Source: Chrysaora quinquecirrha (lineage: Eukaryota; Cnidaria; Scyphozoa; Semaeostomeae; Pelagiidae). Taken from it: a stretch of DNA of 64,000 bases. The notes beneath the pieces are model-generated. The model saw nothing but the letters and a program-made list of their open reading frames with translations. It was not told where the DNA came from and did not search any database. A program made the translations under genes and the position numbers. The stretch covers positions 241,171 through 305,170 of the forward strand of contig JACTAT010000149.1 in assembly GCA_014526335.1 (NCBI GenBank). Reading direction: 5' to 3'. Shown in pieces: positions 10,701 through 21,230 of the stretch (positions within the stretch are counted from its first letter, which is position 1; every line of letters begins with the position of its first letter).

Positions 10701-13700
10701 TTGAAAATCCACAAAGGCTTTTTGCTCTTATACTTACACCAACTAGGTAAGGAACCTTATAAACTGTTGTGTTTTTTGGGAAATCATTATGATAACGTTT
10801 GAGAGGGTCATTTATTAGAAGGATACATTAAAAGAGGGGGGCTTATTAAGCCTGGTTTCCACTTAAAAGAATGTTGTCGATTCAATTGAATTTGACCCGC
10901 TGTTGATCGACACGGGCAGTTTCCACTGGGTCGTTGACGTATCTAGAGTTTTTTGGGACTACCGGGTTTATACTTAGTTTAGTGACTCCGTGAGGCGCCA
11001 CCATGGTTGGTGCCGAAGGGAAAATTTTTTATTTTAGAGGGTCTCAAACGCTCGGAAAATGCATTTCCCAGCATAAAGAATAGTTAAAAAAAACTTACGA
11101 ATAATTCAAATTTTCATGCTATTGGAAGATGGATGCCTTCAGTCCTACATTTTGGGTGCTACAAACTCTTTTAAGATGTTGGTAATACCGTGCTGTACAG
11201 TAAGTTTATCATATCCAATAGAAAATTGCAAAATTAACAACATACTGATTTAATGAATTTACAATTTTTTGGGATCAGAATTTGGGATCCCATACCGGTA
11301 AACCGGTAGCAAAACACCTCTGGATACGTCCCTGGCCAAGAAACCCCATGTTGTAATTGGTATGTTTCATTTAACAATAATCTCTAACTTTTCGAGCATT
11401 CAATAAATAAGTAAGAAATTTAAAGAGAAAAACGACAACTTTTAATCGGCAAAACATGTTTCGAACATTCTATGTTCATCTTCAGTTGCAAAAATTGTTA
11501 TAAGCTAATCAAGATATTACAAGGGTTAAATAGAGCTATAAAATATTAGCTTATAACAATTTTTGCAACTGAAGATGACCATAGAATGTTCGAAACATGT
11601 TTTGCCGATTAAAAGTTGTCGTTTTTCTCCAAAGGAATCAAACGATACATTTTCCATAATTTCTCATTTTTAGGCACACCTGGAAGATTGGTAGACCATC
11701 TCGAAAATACCAAAGGATTCAATTTAAGATCTTTGAAATATCTGGTGTGCTGTTGCAATACTTAATACAATACTAATAAAAGATTATTTTAGCATAACTT
11801 ATAAAATATGAAAATTTATTACAATTTTATTACGATTAAACTTTTTGAGTTACGCCGTCTTAATGTCTGTACAGTAAATAAAAAAACGGTTAAAACCGTG
11901 TTATAATTATACTCCAAATAATTTGTATAATGATAATATTTTTACCAGCTAATTAACATTTGTATGTTCTAGATAATGGATGAAGCAGATAGAATATTGA
12001 ACATGGATTTCGAGGAAGAGGTAGCAACTACAATTTGCAAAACACTGCTCTTTCCCCCCCCCCCCTTCAATCCCTCTTCCTCCTTCATCCCACATCAATG
12101 TTGTCGAAATGTTTTTTGGTGTGCGAAGTTGCATGAATTGACAATAACAACGACACAACATTTATATTGGGAAAGGGGGGTATTTCTGAGCGTAAAGAAA
12201 CCCCCCATTTAGGACAAATATTTTGTCTGTAATCGTAGTTCCACATGTCTTTGTAATTTCATTTGATACTGTACGAATTTTTTTAATTTTGAGCACTCTT
12301 CTTTCAATTTTCAGGTCGACAAAATTTTAAGAATTATCCCTAAAGAAAGATACACCTATCTTTACTCGGCAACGATGACAAAAAAGGTAAGGCTGGCATA
12401 GTCAAGAAAACATATCGAATCGTAAAGCATTCTTAAACTCCTAGAAATGTGTTAAGTAGTAGGAGGACCTTAACATTATTTTAATCTGTTATTTTCCTCA
12501 GGTTCAAAAGTTACAAAGAGCTTCATTAAGAAATCCAGTAAAAGTCGAAGTTTCAACAAAGTAAGTCGCTGTTTTCCTTGCGTAAATGAAGCGGTGAATA
12601 GCTATGTTGGTGCCCTTATTTGTCTAGAAAGAGGCGATAAATGTGTGTGGCTGGTGCAATGAATTGAGATCGAGGCCCTCGTTAACACTCGCTAAAGAAT
12701 GTTAATTACATATCGTAGCTGAGCGGAGTGATTTTCATATCACCTGGTGTGAAAATCACTCCAATGATTGGAGAGTTCCTAGCGGGTAGCTCTGGCATGA
12801 TTTAAGCAATAACCCTTATCTGATATGAAAATCAAGACGCTCAAAAGCTGCCCGGTATATAGTGTAAATGGGGTTTGAGGGGCCAGGTAGCTAAGTTGAC
12901 AGTTTATTTTCTTGTGAAGACGAATGTCTTATCAATCTCTCAAACTCCCGAAGTTACATCAAAATTGAAAATAAAATGATTATCATTTCTTCTTATTAAC
13001 CCAAACATTTCTGCGAAACCCAAATCTCAACACTTGAATTGTTCTTTAGCTTGGTTTCTGGCCGTCCCTATCCACATTACTGTATTTTACCTTTAAAGCA
13101 GTTATCCCTGTCTTAAAGATAATATCCAACGCTCTTCGCTTCTTTCAGATATGCCACAGTCGACAAACTGCAACAAAGCTACTTATTTCTTCCTCATAAA
13201 TACAAGGTTTGTTGATTGTTTCTCTTTTCTAGTATTGCTGTAAAATCCTAAATTTCTTATTACCGTAAATTCTTGAATTACCCCCTCCCCTTGGGGGCTT
13301 GATTATTTTTCGTTAGTTTGAAAGGGGGCTTATTCGAGGTGGGGGCTTAACCGAGGGGGGCTTATAAAATTATTCACAAAAGCATGATTTATCGTCGACT
13401 TAGAGAATGCATTTTTCTGCAATAAGTCGATGAAGTATTAACATTGAATTAAAAGGCTAACACCAACATGTCAGGGGTGGGGGCTTATTCGAGGGTGGAG
13501 GGGGTTATTAACAATTCCTTGCTCTAGGGTGTGGGCTAATTCGAGGGGAGGGCTTGTTTGAGGGGGGGGGCAATTCGAGGATTTACGGTAATAAAAGCAT
13601 AAGCATGCAGAGTTTCTATCAATTTTGATTTGGATTTTTTTCTATGATATTATTCTTTAGGATTGTTATTTGGTCAGTATCCTGAACGAGCTTGCTGGAA

Positions 13701-16700
13701 ACTCCTTCATGGTTTTTTGTGGAACTTGTAATAACGTACAAAGGTAACAATGACACATTGACAAGTTTTCTTTTTTCTTTTTGACTTGTTTTTCTTTTTG
13801 GCTATTCTTGTGCTTTTTTCACTCGTTTCATTTTCTCGTTTTACAGGATAACCTTGCTCCTTCGACATTTAGGTTTCCATGCTATTCCCCTCCACGGACA
13901 AATGAGTCAGGTTAGTCTCTTAAAAACAGATTTTCTTCCACATATACAACTTTACATGGTTTTTTAGTATTCTTTGTATAGTTGCCTACTGTTGCTTTGA
14001 GAGCAATTGTGCTCCTTCGTTACTGGTCAATCTTACACGACCCAAGAAAAGAAGGGCTTATCTAGCTTGGGCCGTTAACGGAATTAAACGTTTAAAATTG
14101 AAAACCAGCTACAAGCAAAAGCTAGTGCAATTCAACAACAAGATAATACAACAAATAAGCAAAGTTAACGAAGCTAGTTAGGCCAAACAAGCATTCATTG
14201 AGATGTAATTAGTAGCTATTTATGGCAATTACACACAATCGACCTAGCTGTCCCTCGTTCCCGGTATTCTTTGGAGGAAATTCACTCTTGGCTCCACAAT
14301 AATTTTACAACTGTAAGAAGCTTTGACTGGGTTAGTAATGAACATTTTCTTGCCTGTTGGGTTATCATACTGTAGTTATTATATTGTGTATAAACAATGA
14401 TAATTTCTATTACTTGAAATACTCAGAGGTCTATTTGTTTTCTATTACAGGCGAAACGTCTTGGAGCCCTGAATAAATTCAAAACGAAAGAGAGGTCGAT
14501 TCTCATAGCAACAGACGTGGCAAGCAGAGGGCTTGATATACCTCATGTAGATATTGTCATCAATTTCGACATCCCAACTCATTCAAAGGTAAGCTGTCCT
14601 AAATATCTTTTACTTAGAATATTGACAGAACAGTGATCTTCTTTAGAGTGAGTCTCGTGTTGTTTTATCATCCTATGGGTCTTGAGAACGCATAGAAAAA
14701 TTTATCATTCTTGGTGTGAGCAAAACGTTAAACTCAAACGGACTTTGAAGGGCTGAAGAGTTTGGGTAACGGTTGAAAAGCAATGATGGATAAGTAAGGT
14801 TATAATAAATTTAACGTGGGGTCAGTTTTTTTCAGCTAGGATTATCAATTGATAGTATGATTAATTTCCTTGATGATCATTTTGTCAAGATGAATAATAG
14901 AATTCATATCTTTAAACGTTCATTTAGGATTACATACATCGAGTTGGACGAACGGCGCGTGCTGGTAGATCTGGTCGATCAATTACATTTGTCACTCAGT
15001 AAGTGTCTAATATTTTTGCTTTGAACCCCCGTATTTCTTCGCATCTTAAATGGGGACTGCACTATCAAACAGGGGGTAGGTTCTTGCAGTTCTTGCCGTT
15101 TCAGATTTTCCTGTACTGTCCTATCCCTGTTATAACGCTTAGATAAAGGTTGATTACAGTGATTCAATTTGATTTAAGCAGGCTAAAAAAGTTCTGAAGG
15201 AAAGAACGAAATATGCACACATTGTTTTTGAAGACCCTTGAAAGGCCCTGGCCCCCTGGTAACTACCCTGGCTACCTCCCTCGTTCTGAACTATAATGGC
15301 TCTTGGATCGCTGCTTTCGATAACCAAAGCAAAACAGTCGCTGCACGTCTTAAGATGATGCACCGCACGATAGAAGCACATTGCCGTGTCTTTGTTGGTT
15401 CTATAAATTGCATCTGACCCAAAACTGAAATAGCGTTAAGATATTTCCTGATAGATATCATTTATGGATTGATAGGCTGTAGAAGATGATCATAATAAGT
15501 TCCTTGTTGGTGTTTATTTCGTTGATAATCAGTAAACAGTAGATTTTTATCACTGCTCGCGTGTAGGAATGCACATCATTAAACACGTTCTATACCATCT
15601 GCCAGGCCATGCCGTTACATTTCTCTCTTTTCCTTTTGGTTGCGGCCAGTTCGATGATTCTGTCAATATGGTTTTGCTGAGGCCTCCATCACATCGTGGT
15701 CATGACGGGGACAGGTAGAAAAACTTGAGATGACTTCAAATTTTAAAAGGTTCCCACCCCGTTGTGACAAGGACGATTTCTCATAAGGACATAGTGTTTG
15801 AATTTGATCGGGGACACGTCGTGTTTCGGGCGCCGACGCAACAGGGTTGTCTCCCCAACAGTTGCAGCTAACTGTTTCAGCAATTGTTGCAGCAACTGTT
15901 GCAACTATATTGGAACAAGGCCTAACAATCAAGTCTTACCTCTAAATTTACGTTAAATCTTACAACTAATTTCTCCTATTTGAAAATAGTGTTTTGCATT
16001 CTATTGCCTTTCTGTTTCTGATCGTCACCGCCGAGCGTTGACGCTGTTCACGGTAACTTGCTTTAAAAGTTATTCCCGTATCATCGTAAGCGTCCCCGTA
16101 GCAATGATGGGGACGCCTTCCCGTCGTCCCCGACTTTACGAAAACCAGGCTTAAAGTTGCTCTCTTTTTGCAGATACGATGTCGAGTTATATCAGCGAAT
16201 CGAACAACTAATTGGAAAGAAATTACCGCTTTATCCCACTGTTGAAGAAGAGGTTATGATTTTAGTTGAGCGTGTAACCGAGGCTCAGCGTTACGCGAAA
16301 ATGGTGAGTTATTAGAATTAGGCCGTAGCCAAACGATGAAACATTGTTTGTCAAACATTTGAAATTTGATTTTCAAGGAATGTTTTACCGTTTGGCTATG
16401 TTATGAAACATTGCTTGAGAAGCAGAATTCGCTCAGCGATGTTTTTACAAACTTTAAAAGCATTTTACGCTTGCATCAAGCGAGAAATTTCGACGAGCAA
16501 TTCTATATGAGAGAAAAATTTTGCTGTAAAATGAAGTTATTTTTCCATGAAACATAGTTTGTTTGCTGTTAGAATAAGAGCTTGCCCTTGTGGGCCAACG
16601 TAGTTTTTTGACGTGGCCAAACAGTCAAACATTGTGTTTGAGAAACATGCAATATTTGTGTTTCCGTTTCTCGAGTATCTTCTTTAAGAGTCCGAAACTC

Positions 16701-17196
16701 GAAAAGCCAAATGCTGAACCTTTGGCCCTGACCAAACAATCAAACATTGTTGGTCAAACGTTTGCAATTTGCTTTGCAAGCAATGTTTAACCGTTTGGCC
16801 ACGTCACTAAACATTGCTTGACAAGCAAAAATAATCTTAATTTATTTCACGATGTTTTTGAAAAACTTCAAAAAACATTTCCTGCTTGTCGCAAGCAAAA
16901 GACTGCGAGTGGCCAAACGTGACAACACTTTGTTTGACAAGCAAATTTTAGATGTTTGACAAAAAATGTTTGATTGTTTGGCCAGGACCTTTGAATGCGT
17001 TGCAAAAAACGATCCTTGAATGTTGGTAATAATTACTGATTTTATATTTTAGGAATTGCGAGAAATTAGCGAGAAGAAAAAGAGGCCACTGGATGCAGAA
17101 GAGGCTGGAGAATCGACTGTGTCTAGTTTGACAAAGAAAATGAAATTTGGTAGTAAAGGAAACAATAAGAAATTTAAAAAGAAGAAATCAAAGTAA
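7759..17196 (+). CDS. DDX47: DEAD-box RNA helicase DDX47 (yeast Rrp3 type), with lesions
   Basis: ATP-dependent RNA helicase of the nucleolus, needed for pre-rRNA processing in the family. Exons seen: 7759-7836, 8037-8129, 10623-10746, about 11310-11359, 11674-11744, 11973-12020, 12315-12386, 12502-12560, 13149-13206, 13661-13743, 13847-13910, 14451-14588, 14928-14998, 16174-16303 and 17053-17196. Motifs in order: Q motif (GWKKPTKIQ), I (AETGSGKT), TPGR, II (DEAD), III (SAT), V ([10 protein letters not shown]) and VI ([11 protein letters not shown]), then a lysine-rich tail. Two defects are visible. Exon 2 lacks one base near 8104, giving a TAG at 8124-8126 if read straight. The residues expected between PTR (exon 3) and [11 protein letters not shown], including motif Ia and GG, are absent. 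All other exons join in frame. Identity is firm; intactness is not. Confidence 0.93.
8154..10277. mobile_element. Large palindromic element in DDX47 intron 2
   Basis: Arms of about 700 bp (8167-8875 and 9490-10203) are near-perfect inverted repeats around a loop of about 610 bp. Both outer ends carry GAATAACGCGGACCCCGCGG. The word GAATAACGCGGACC and its complement occur in about a dozen paired blocks, including a small palindrome at 9311-9400 inside the loop. The right arm has 9 extra bases (TCGCGGACC) compared with the left. A 13-bp direct repeat, ATATGGTGGACAG, lies at 8154-8166 and 10265-10277 and could be the target duplication. There is no protein-coding frame. It looks like a foldback or non-autonomous DNA element; the superfamily is not assignable by eye. 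Confidence 0.8.
10955..11309. mobile_element. Possible small TIR element beside damaged DDX47 exon
   Basis: ACTACCGGGTTTATAC near 10962 and TAAACCGGTAGC near 11298 are approximate inverted repeats with non-coding sequence between them. The right end touches the first base of the DDX47 segment that resumes with [11 protein letters not shown]. The terminal match is short, so this call is tentative. Confidence 0.3.
11424..11634. repeat. Long hairpin repeat in DDX47 intron
   Basis: Two arms of about 80-100 bp pair almost perfectly (from GAGAAAAACGACAACTTTTA to its complement near 11632), with an AT-rich loop around 11505-11545. Each arm carries the TGAAGATG...CGAAAC motif discussed in the findings. 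Confidence 0.8.
13261..13590. mobile_element. G-rich TIR element in DDX47 intron
   Basis: The ends are inverted repeats: TACCGTAAATTCTTGAATTA and its near complement ending ATTTACGGTA. The interior consists of degenerate GGGGGCTTATTCGAGG units with long G runs. Similar G-rich sequence at 41.77-42.2 kb ends AATACGGTA, so it is probably a related, partial copy. Confidence 0.6.
14036..14078 (-). repeat. Fragment of the LINE 3' region
   Basis: CGACCCAAGAAAAG...CTTATCTAGCTTGGGCCGTTAAC here matches 32376-32416 in the 3' untranslated part of the LINE, in the same orientation. It is probably a 5'-truncated copy in a DDX47 intron. Confidence 0.6.
16320..16990. mobile_element. TIR family A copy (possibly nested)
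   Basis: Begins AGGCCGTAGCCAAACGATGAAAC and ends with the inverted counterpart TTTGATTGTTTGGCCAGGACCT. An internal terminus near 16722 suggests one copy inside another. Repeated words are CAAACATTG, TTGCTTGACAAGC and GACGTGGCCAAAC. No ORF is supported. Confidence 0.65.
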
Positions 17197-17431
17197 TAAT
17201 GTAAGATCTATTTTGTTTATTTCAAAATCACATCAGTTTTAAAACATCTTGTTGATTATTTCTGAGATTTCCAGTAACGCTGTGCACTCGCTACGCAGGC
17301 GTTATCCGAGTCCCAGTGCTCGCTGATAAAACCGAGACTAACACCAATCAAAGATCGCTTAGTTTGAGCGTCCAGCAATTCATTCATCTCAATAGCGATA
17401 TTTATGACTCGGGTAATAATTCTAAAGCTAT

Positions 17432-17694
17432 GGCTAAACTATGAGACATGTCGCGCGCGACACTGCATTTGGTGTGTCTCTTAGGGTGGCTAGACATGCG
17501 AGTGTCAAGCTAGCAACATGTCCCCTGATTCATTTGCTTGTCGTGGAGACAAGAAATGTTCCTATTGTCTCCAAAAACATTTGCTTGTCTCTTACTACAA
17601 ATTTTGTCGCGCGCTACAAAGTTTCCGAGATGGTTAAACTGGGAGACACCTAGGGGACATCAATGTCGCACGCGGCATGTCTCCTAGTTTAGCC
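17432..17694. mobile_element. TIR family B, copy 1
   Basis: The ends GGCTAAACTATGAGACATG and CATGTCTCCTAGTTTAGCC are inverted repeats of about 30 bp that continue into GTCGCGCGCGAC-like palindromic sequence. A related copy lies at 45016-45240. Non-coding; it sits just after the DDX47 stop codon. Confidence 0.7.
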
Positions 17695-17886
17695 AGGCCT
17701 TGAAAAACCGCTCATGCTACTAGCTGGAGCGACGAAAACAACCATTTACAGTGTTGTGATGAGTTGAATAAAGGCTGTAGCAGCGAAACTTACGGCTAAT
17801 GGTATCTAGCCGTTTCAACAACCTGTCGCGCGAGTTATGCGTGCTTGTCTTCAAACAATTAGTGAATGAAAGGAGAGTCTGGAAAA

Positions 17887-18211
17887 GCGTATTTTTTGGT
17901 CACATTTTGTTTTCAACAGACGCCTCCCTTTTTCGGTAGACGTCGAAACGTATTTTTTGGTACCGTCTTCTGAAAATGGCAGGTTTCGCAGGCCTCCAAA
18001 ACCTTCTGTCCCCGAAGGTGGAAGGTTTCGCAGACATCGCAAGGAATCTCGTTTGCCCTTTAAAATGAATGGTTTAGTTCGAGTTTGTTCTGATCAGCCT
18101 AGCGTTTTCGGCAGCTGTGTTTTTTGGTGCAAGAAACTTTTTACTGGTAAGTCTACCGCTTTCAAAATTCGGAGAGTCTGCCGAAACAGAAGGTTACCAA
18201 AAAATAAGCCC
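17887..18211. mobile_element. TIR family C, copy 1
   Basis: Starts GCGTATTTTTTGGT and ends ACCAAAAAATAAGCCCT. It aligns along its length with 50366-50697, whose ends AGGGCGTATG and ATACGCCCT are better preserved. No coding potential. Confidence 0.7.
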
Positions 18212-18912
18212 TCAACTCACAGACTTTTCGTCTTTGCACGATAGAATGTTCTTAAGCACTCATCCGCTTCTAGTATGAATGAATCATAGTTATTAATGCA
18301 CTGTAGACGTATTAAATTCGTCTACGCTCCTCCACACTCCACCACCCCGCTCCAACAAATTCATTCTCTGAGGAAACAGCTGTATGTTGTTGTAGTTGTT
18401 AGAAGCTGTTTCCGAAAGAGTGGAAGGAAGGTAATAAGTCTAATTGCACTGTTCGTTAAAATTGGGTATAATAAAAAGCTTGGTGCGCTTACGGCAGCTC
18501 TCTTTTTGTTTCACATTCAGCGAAGACTCTGAACGTTAAACGTTAACTATGTACCATGCAAGCACATTATGCTACTGCCACTATTTCCTCGAAAGCAACA
18601 GGACTTCAAGCAAAGATGTAGGAGACTTTCAAGGAGTGAATTTTCCCTTGTGTAACTCAACCTTGGATTAAAGTTTCGTAAAAACGCTAGCCAATGCACA
18701 TTATGTATTCGTTGTGCCCATCAGCTAATTAGTACATTTACATAAGGCCTATTTAGTTGCCGAAGTGCCTATAGGATACAACTAGACTATTAATAGACCT
18801 AAAATTGAAGTTTGGTGAAAAAGCTAAATAATGCATAGCTCTTTATCAAAGGCCAGAATATCTTGCCTGTACCCGCCTGCCAAATTTCCAGTTCAAATGT
18901 GTTCTTGCTATT
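18212..18912. other. Spacer between DDX47 and the receptor gene
   Basis: No exon, RNA gene or clear repeat recognised. It probably includes the 3' untranslated region of the minus-strand receptor gene. Confidence 0.4.
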
Positions 18913-20106
18913 TTACATTTGCTGTGGCGAGGGCGCTGTTTCGTCAAGCTCAGAAATTTTGCTCTCTTCTCCAGCAAAAACAACGTTATTATTTTGAAAC
19001 GCAAATCTCACTCGTGATTTCTTTGCACCTTGCTTTTCTTGATTCTTTTGGTCATTTAGGCCACTTTGTTTTCCTCCATTTATTAGACTGGTAACCCCTT
19101 CTGCAGATATCCTTCTATCTGTGAAGGCCATTGAGTTCCTTCGCAGTGACGATTCCTCCACAGCAACCGTCTCCGAATCCGGTCTATACCGTAAGAAGTT
19201 CTTCATGATATACCTCTTCAATACACTGTTTCGGTTCAAGATGATGATCGTATTGAAAAACGAATTCGCGATAATTGGCTGGAATGATAAATAGTGAATG
19301 AATCGCCAATTTCGCGAAATCGTCTGGTTCAGACGATACATTTTATACATAATGATGAACTTAACAAGCACGTATGGCAAATAGCATAACCCAACTGTGA
19401 CAAGTAGATACAGGACGGTTTTCACAAGGTTTTTTATGTATCTCGGTCTAGCACCATTCCCGTTATCGCCAGCATGCAGACTATTATTCCTCGAAAACTT
19501 GCGGATTTTGTAATAAAGCCTTATGTAGATGAGCAAGTAAGTCAAATAAACAATCGAATCGAAAGCTGAACTTAGATTATTCGGCAAGCTTCGCTCTTCG
19601 AAATCGATCACTGTGATCGATCCTTGGATTGCGCAGATTACAATGACAGCAACAATCAGGATCTTGTATCCGGTTTTGGATTCGATTTTCTTGCTGAACT
19701 TGCTTTTAGATTGGATATTGGGAGTTATATTGAAGTATCGGTCGATTCCGATCAAGAAAATCACATAAGCTGTTATACGCGTGTTAAAATGACCGAAAAA
19801 CAGACTGACTTTCTCGTACAGACACGATCTAGTCGAACGATATGCTGTGAATACTCCGACAAGTAGCGGCACCGATACAGCCCCGACGCAAAAGTCGGAT
19901 ATGCCGAGTATCATAATGAATCTTTGCGAGTTGTTTTTGATCTGTTTTGTTTTGATTAGAGCCAGGCAAAGAATCAAGTTTATGGTCGCGATTGTCGGAG
20001 ACAAGATTGAAAGTAAAGCGCCTATAGCTATCGACTGTGAAAAGGATAGTACCAACCTCTCTGTCAACGCGTTGTAGCAGTATTTGTCGTCTATAGTGTC
20101 ATTCAT
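18913..20106 (-). CDS. Rhodopsin-like (class A) G-protein-coupled receptor, orphan
   Basis: Single-exon frame of 397 codons with seven hydrophobic segments. Class A landmarks: N in TM1 (TIN, residue 43), D in TM2 (ISD, residue 71), a cysteine before TM3 (about residue 95), IDRYF at 121-125 in place of the usual DRY, CYLP in TM6 where CWxP is usual, and NSFFN in TM7 where NPxxY is usual. There is an N-glycosylation candidate at the start (MNDT). Oddities: no cysteine in the second extracellular loop to pair with the TM3 cysteine, and no tryptophan in TM4. The C-terminal tail is long and polar. Such divergent intronless receptors are common in cnidarian expansions. Ligand unknown; I would not assign a subfamily. 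The start is the first ATG of the frame. Confidence 0.85.
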   Translation of the reverse strand: MNDTIDDKYCYNALTERLVLSFSQSIAIGALLSILSPTIATINLILCLALIKTKQIKNNSQRFIMILGISDFCVGAVSVPLLVGVFTAYRSTRSCLYEKVSLFFGHFNTRITAYVIFLIGIDRYFNITPNIQSKSKFSKKIESKTGYKILIVAVIVICAIQGSITVIDFEERSLPNNLSSAFDSIVYLTYLLIYIRLYYKIRKFSRNNSLHAGDNGNGARPRYIKNLVKTVLYLLVTVGLCYLPYVLVKFIIMYKMYRLNQTISRNWRFIHYLSFQPIIANSFFNTIIILNRNSVLKRYIMKNFLRYRPDSETVAVEESSLRRNSMAFTDRRISAEGVTSLINGGKQSGLNDQKNQEKQGAKKSRVRFAFQNNNVVFAGEESKISELDETAPSPQQM

Positions 20107-21230
20107 TTTTTGCTTCTTTTTGCAAGTTAGTATACTATCTTGTCTCCTTTTTTCTAGTTCATAAACAGCCTAAATGCCTACTCGATTTCCTAGCCGTTGT
20201 TCTTCTGTGGTAATGGCCGTTAAGGTAATCTTTCTACGATGCCTTACTGTTTGTCTCTGCAATGCTTTTCTGCAATCGATTCAATTCCTTTTAATTATCG
20301 TTCTGTGATACCTCTATAAAAAGCTTGCATTGCCACTCTATAAATGCTCTTGCATTACGTGTCTAACAGTGCATTTGCAAAAGGAATCTGCCGTGCCTTT
20401 ATATTGATGCTTCTTGCATGCGTTACTGAAAATGCTTTGCGATGGCATTCAGTGGGATACCGTAATGCATTGCTACTGTAATGTTTGTCACTTTAATTTC
20501 TGTAATTAACTACTGTAATTTCTATCACTTTCTCCAAAGTTCTATTCTAGAAATGCTTCTTCTGCGATTCTTGCCTGTTAATGCTTCTGAACTACCCTTT
20601 ATAAACCTATGTCATGCCTTTTCTATGCAGTTGTATTAATTCTTTTTAACAACTTTTTAACAAAGTTTCTTCGATGCATTTATGCTAATGCATTTGCAGT
20701 ATCTCTGTCTTGATACCTCTGGGATGCCTCTTCTACCAGTGCCTCTATGATGTATTTCGATTGAGTGCCTTATAAATTGCCTCAGCGATGCCTTTCTGTC
20801 TGACTCTGTAGTGAGTTGCTATCAGTTCTGCAGTTCCGCTCTAGTAATGCTACTCTGATGCTACTCTTTCGGTGCTTATGCAACACCGCTCTCGTTGATG
20901 CACTTTTAGAAATGCTTATGTGATATTTTCTATTAATGCATCTTCAATGCAAATCTGTTAATGGTTCTAAAGTGCATTTCTATGCATGCCTTTTCAACGC
21001 AGGTGTATAGATGCGTTTACAATACTGTGCTGTACTTGTATAAGTCCTTCAACAGGTGTATATAGTGCTTTCTAGAAGTGCTTTGCCACTGTCTCTCTGT
21101 TAATGCTTTTATGGTGCCTTTCGAAAGCGTCTGTACTGATTTACAATAAATGCTTTTAAGTGCTTCTCTGCAAATGCTTCTAGCAGTTTCTGCAATTCGT
21201 GATCCTCCTAAACTTTTCTCTATTTTAGAA
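20107..21230. repeat. Degenerate short-period repeat upstream of the receptor gene
   Basis: The plus strand repeats variants of AATGCTTCTG, TGCCTCTGTA and ATGCATTT at irregular intervals of roughly 12-15 bases over about 1 kb, with strong T/C and TGC bias. There are no ORFs. It looks like a very old minisatellite. Confidence 0.5.
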
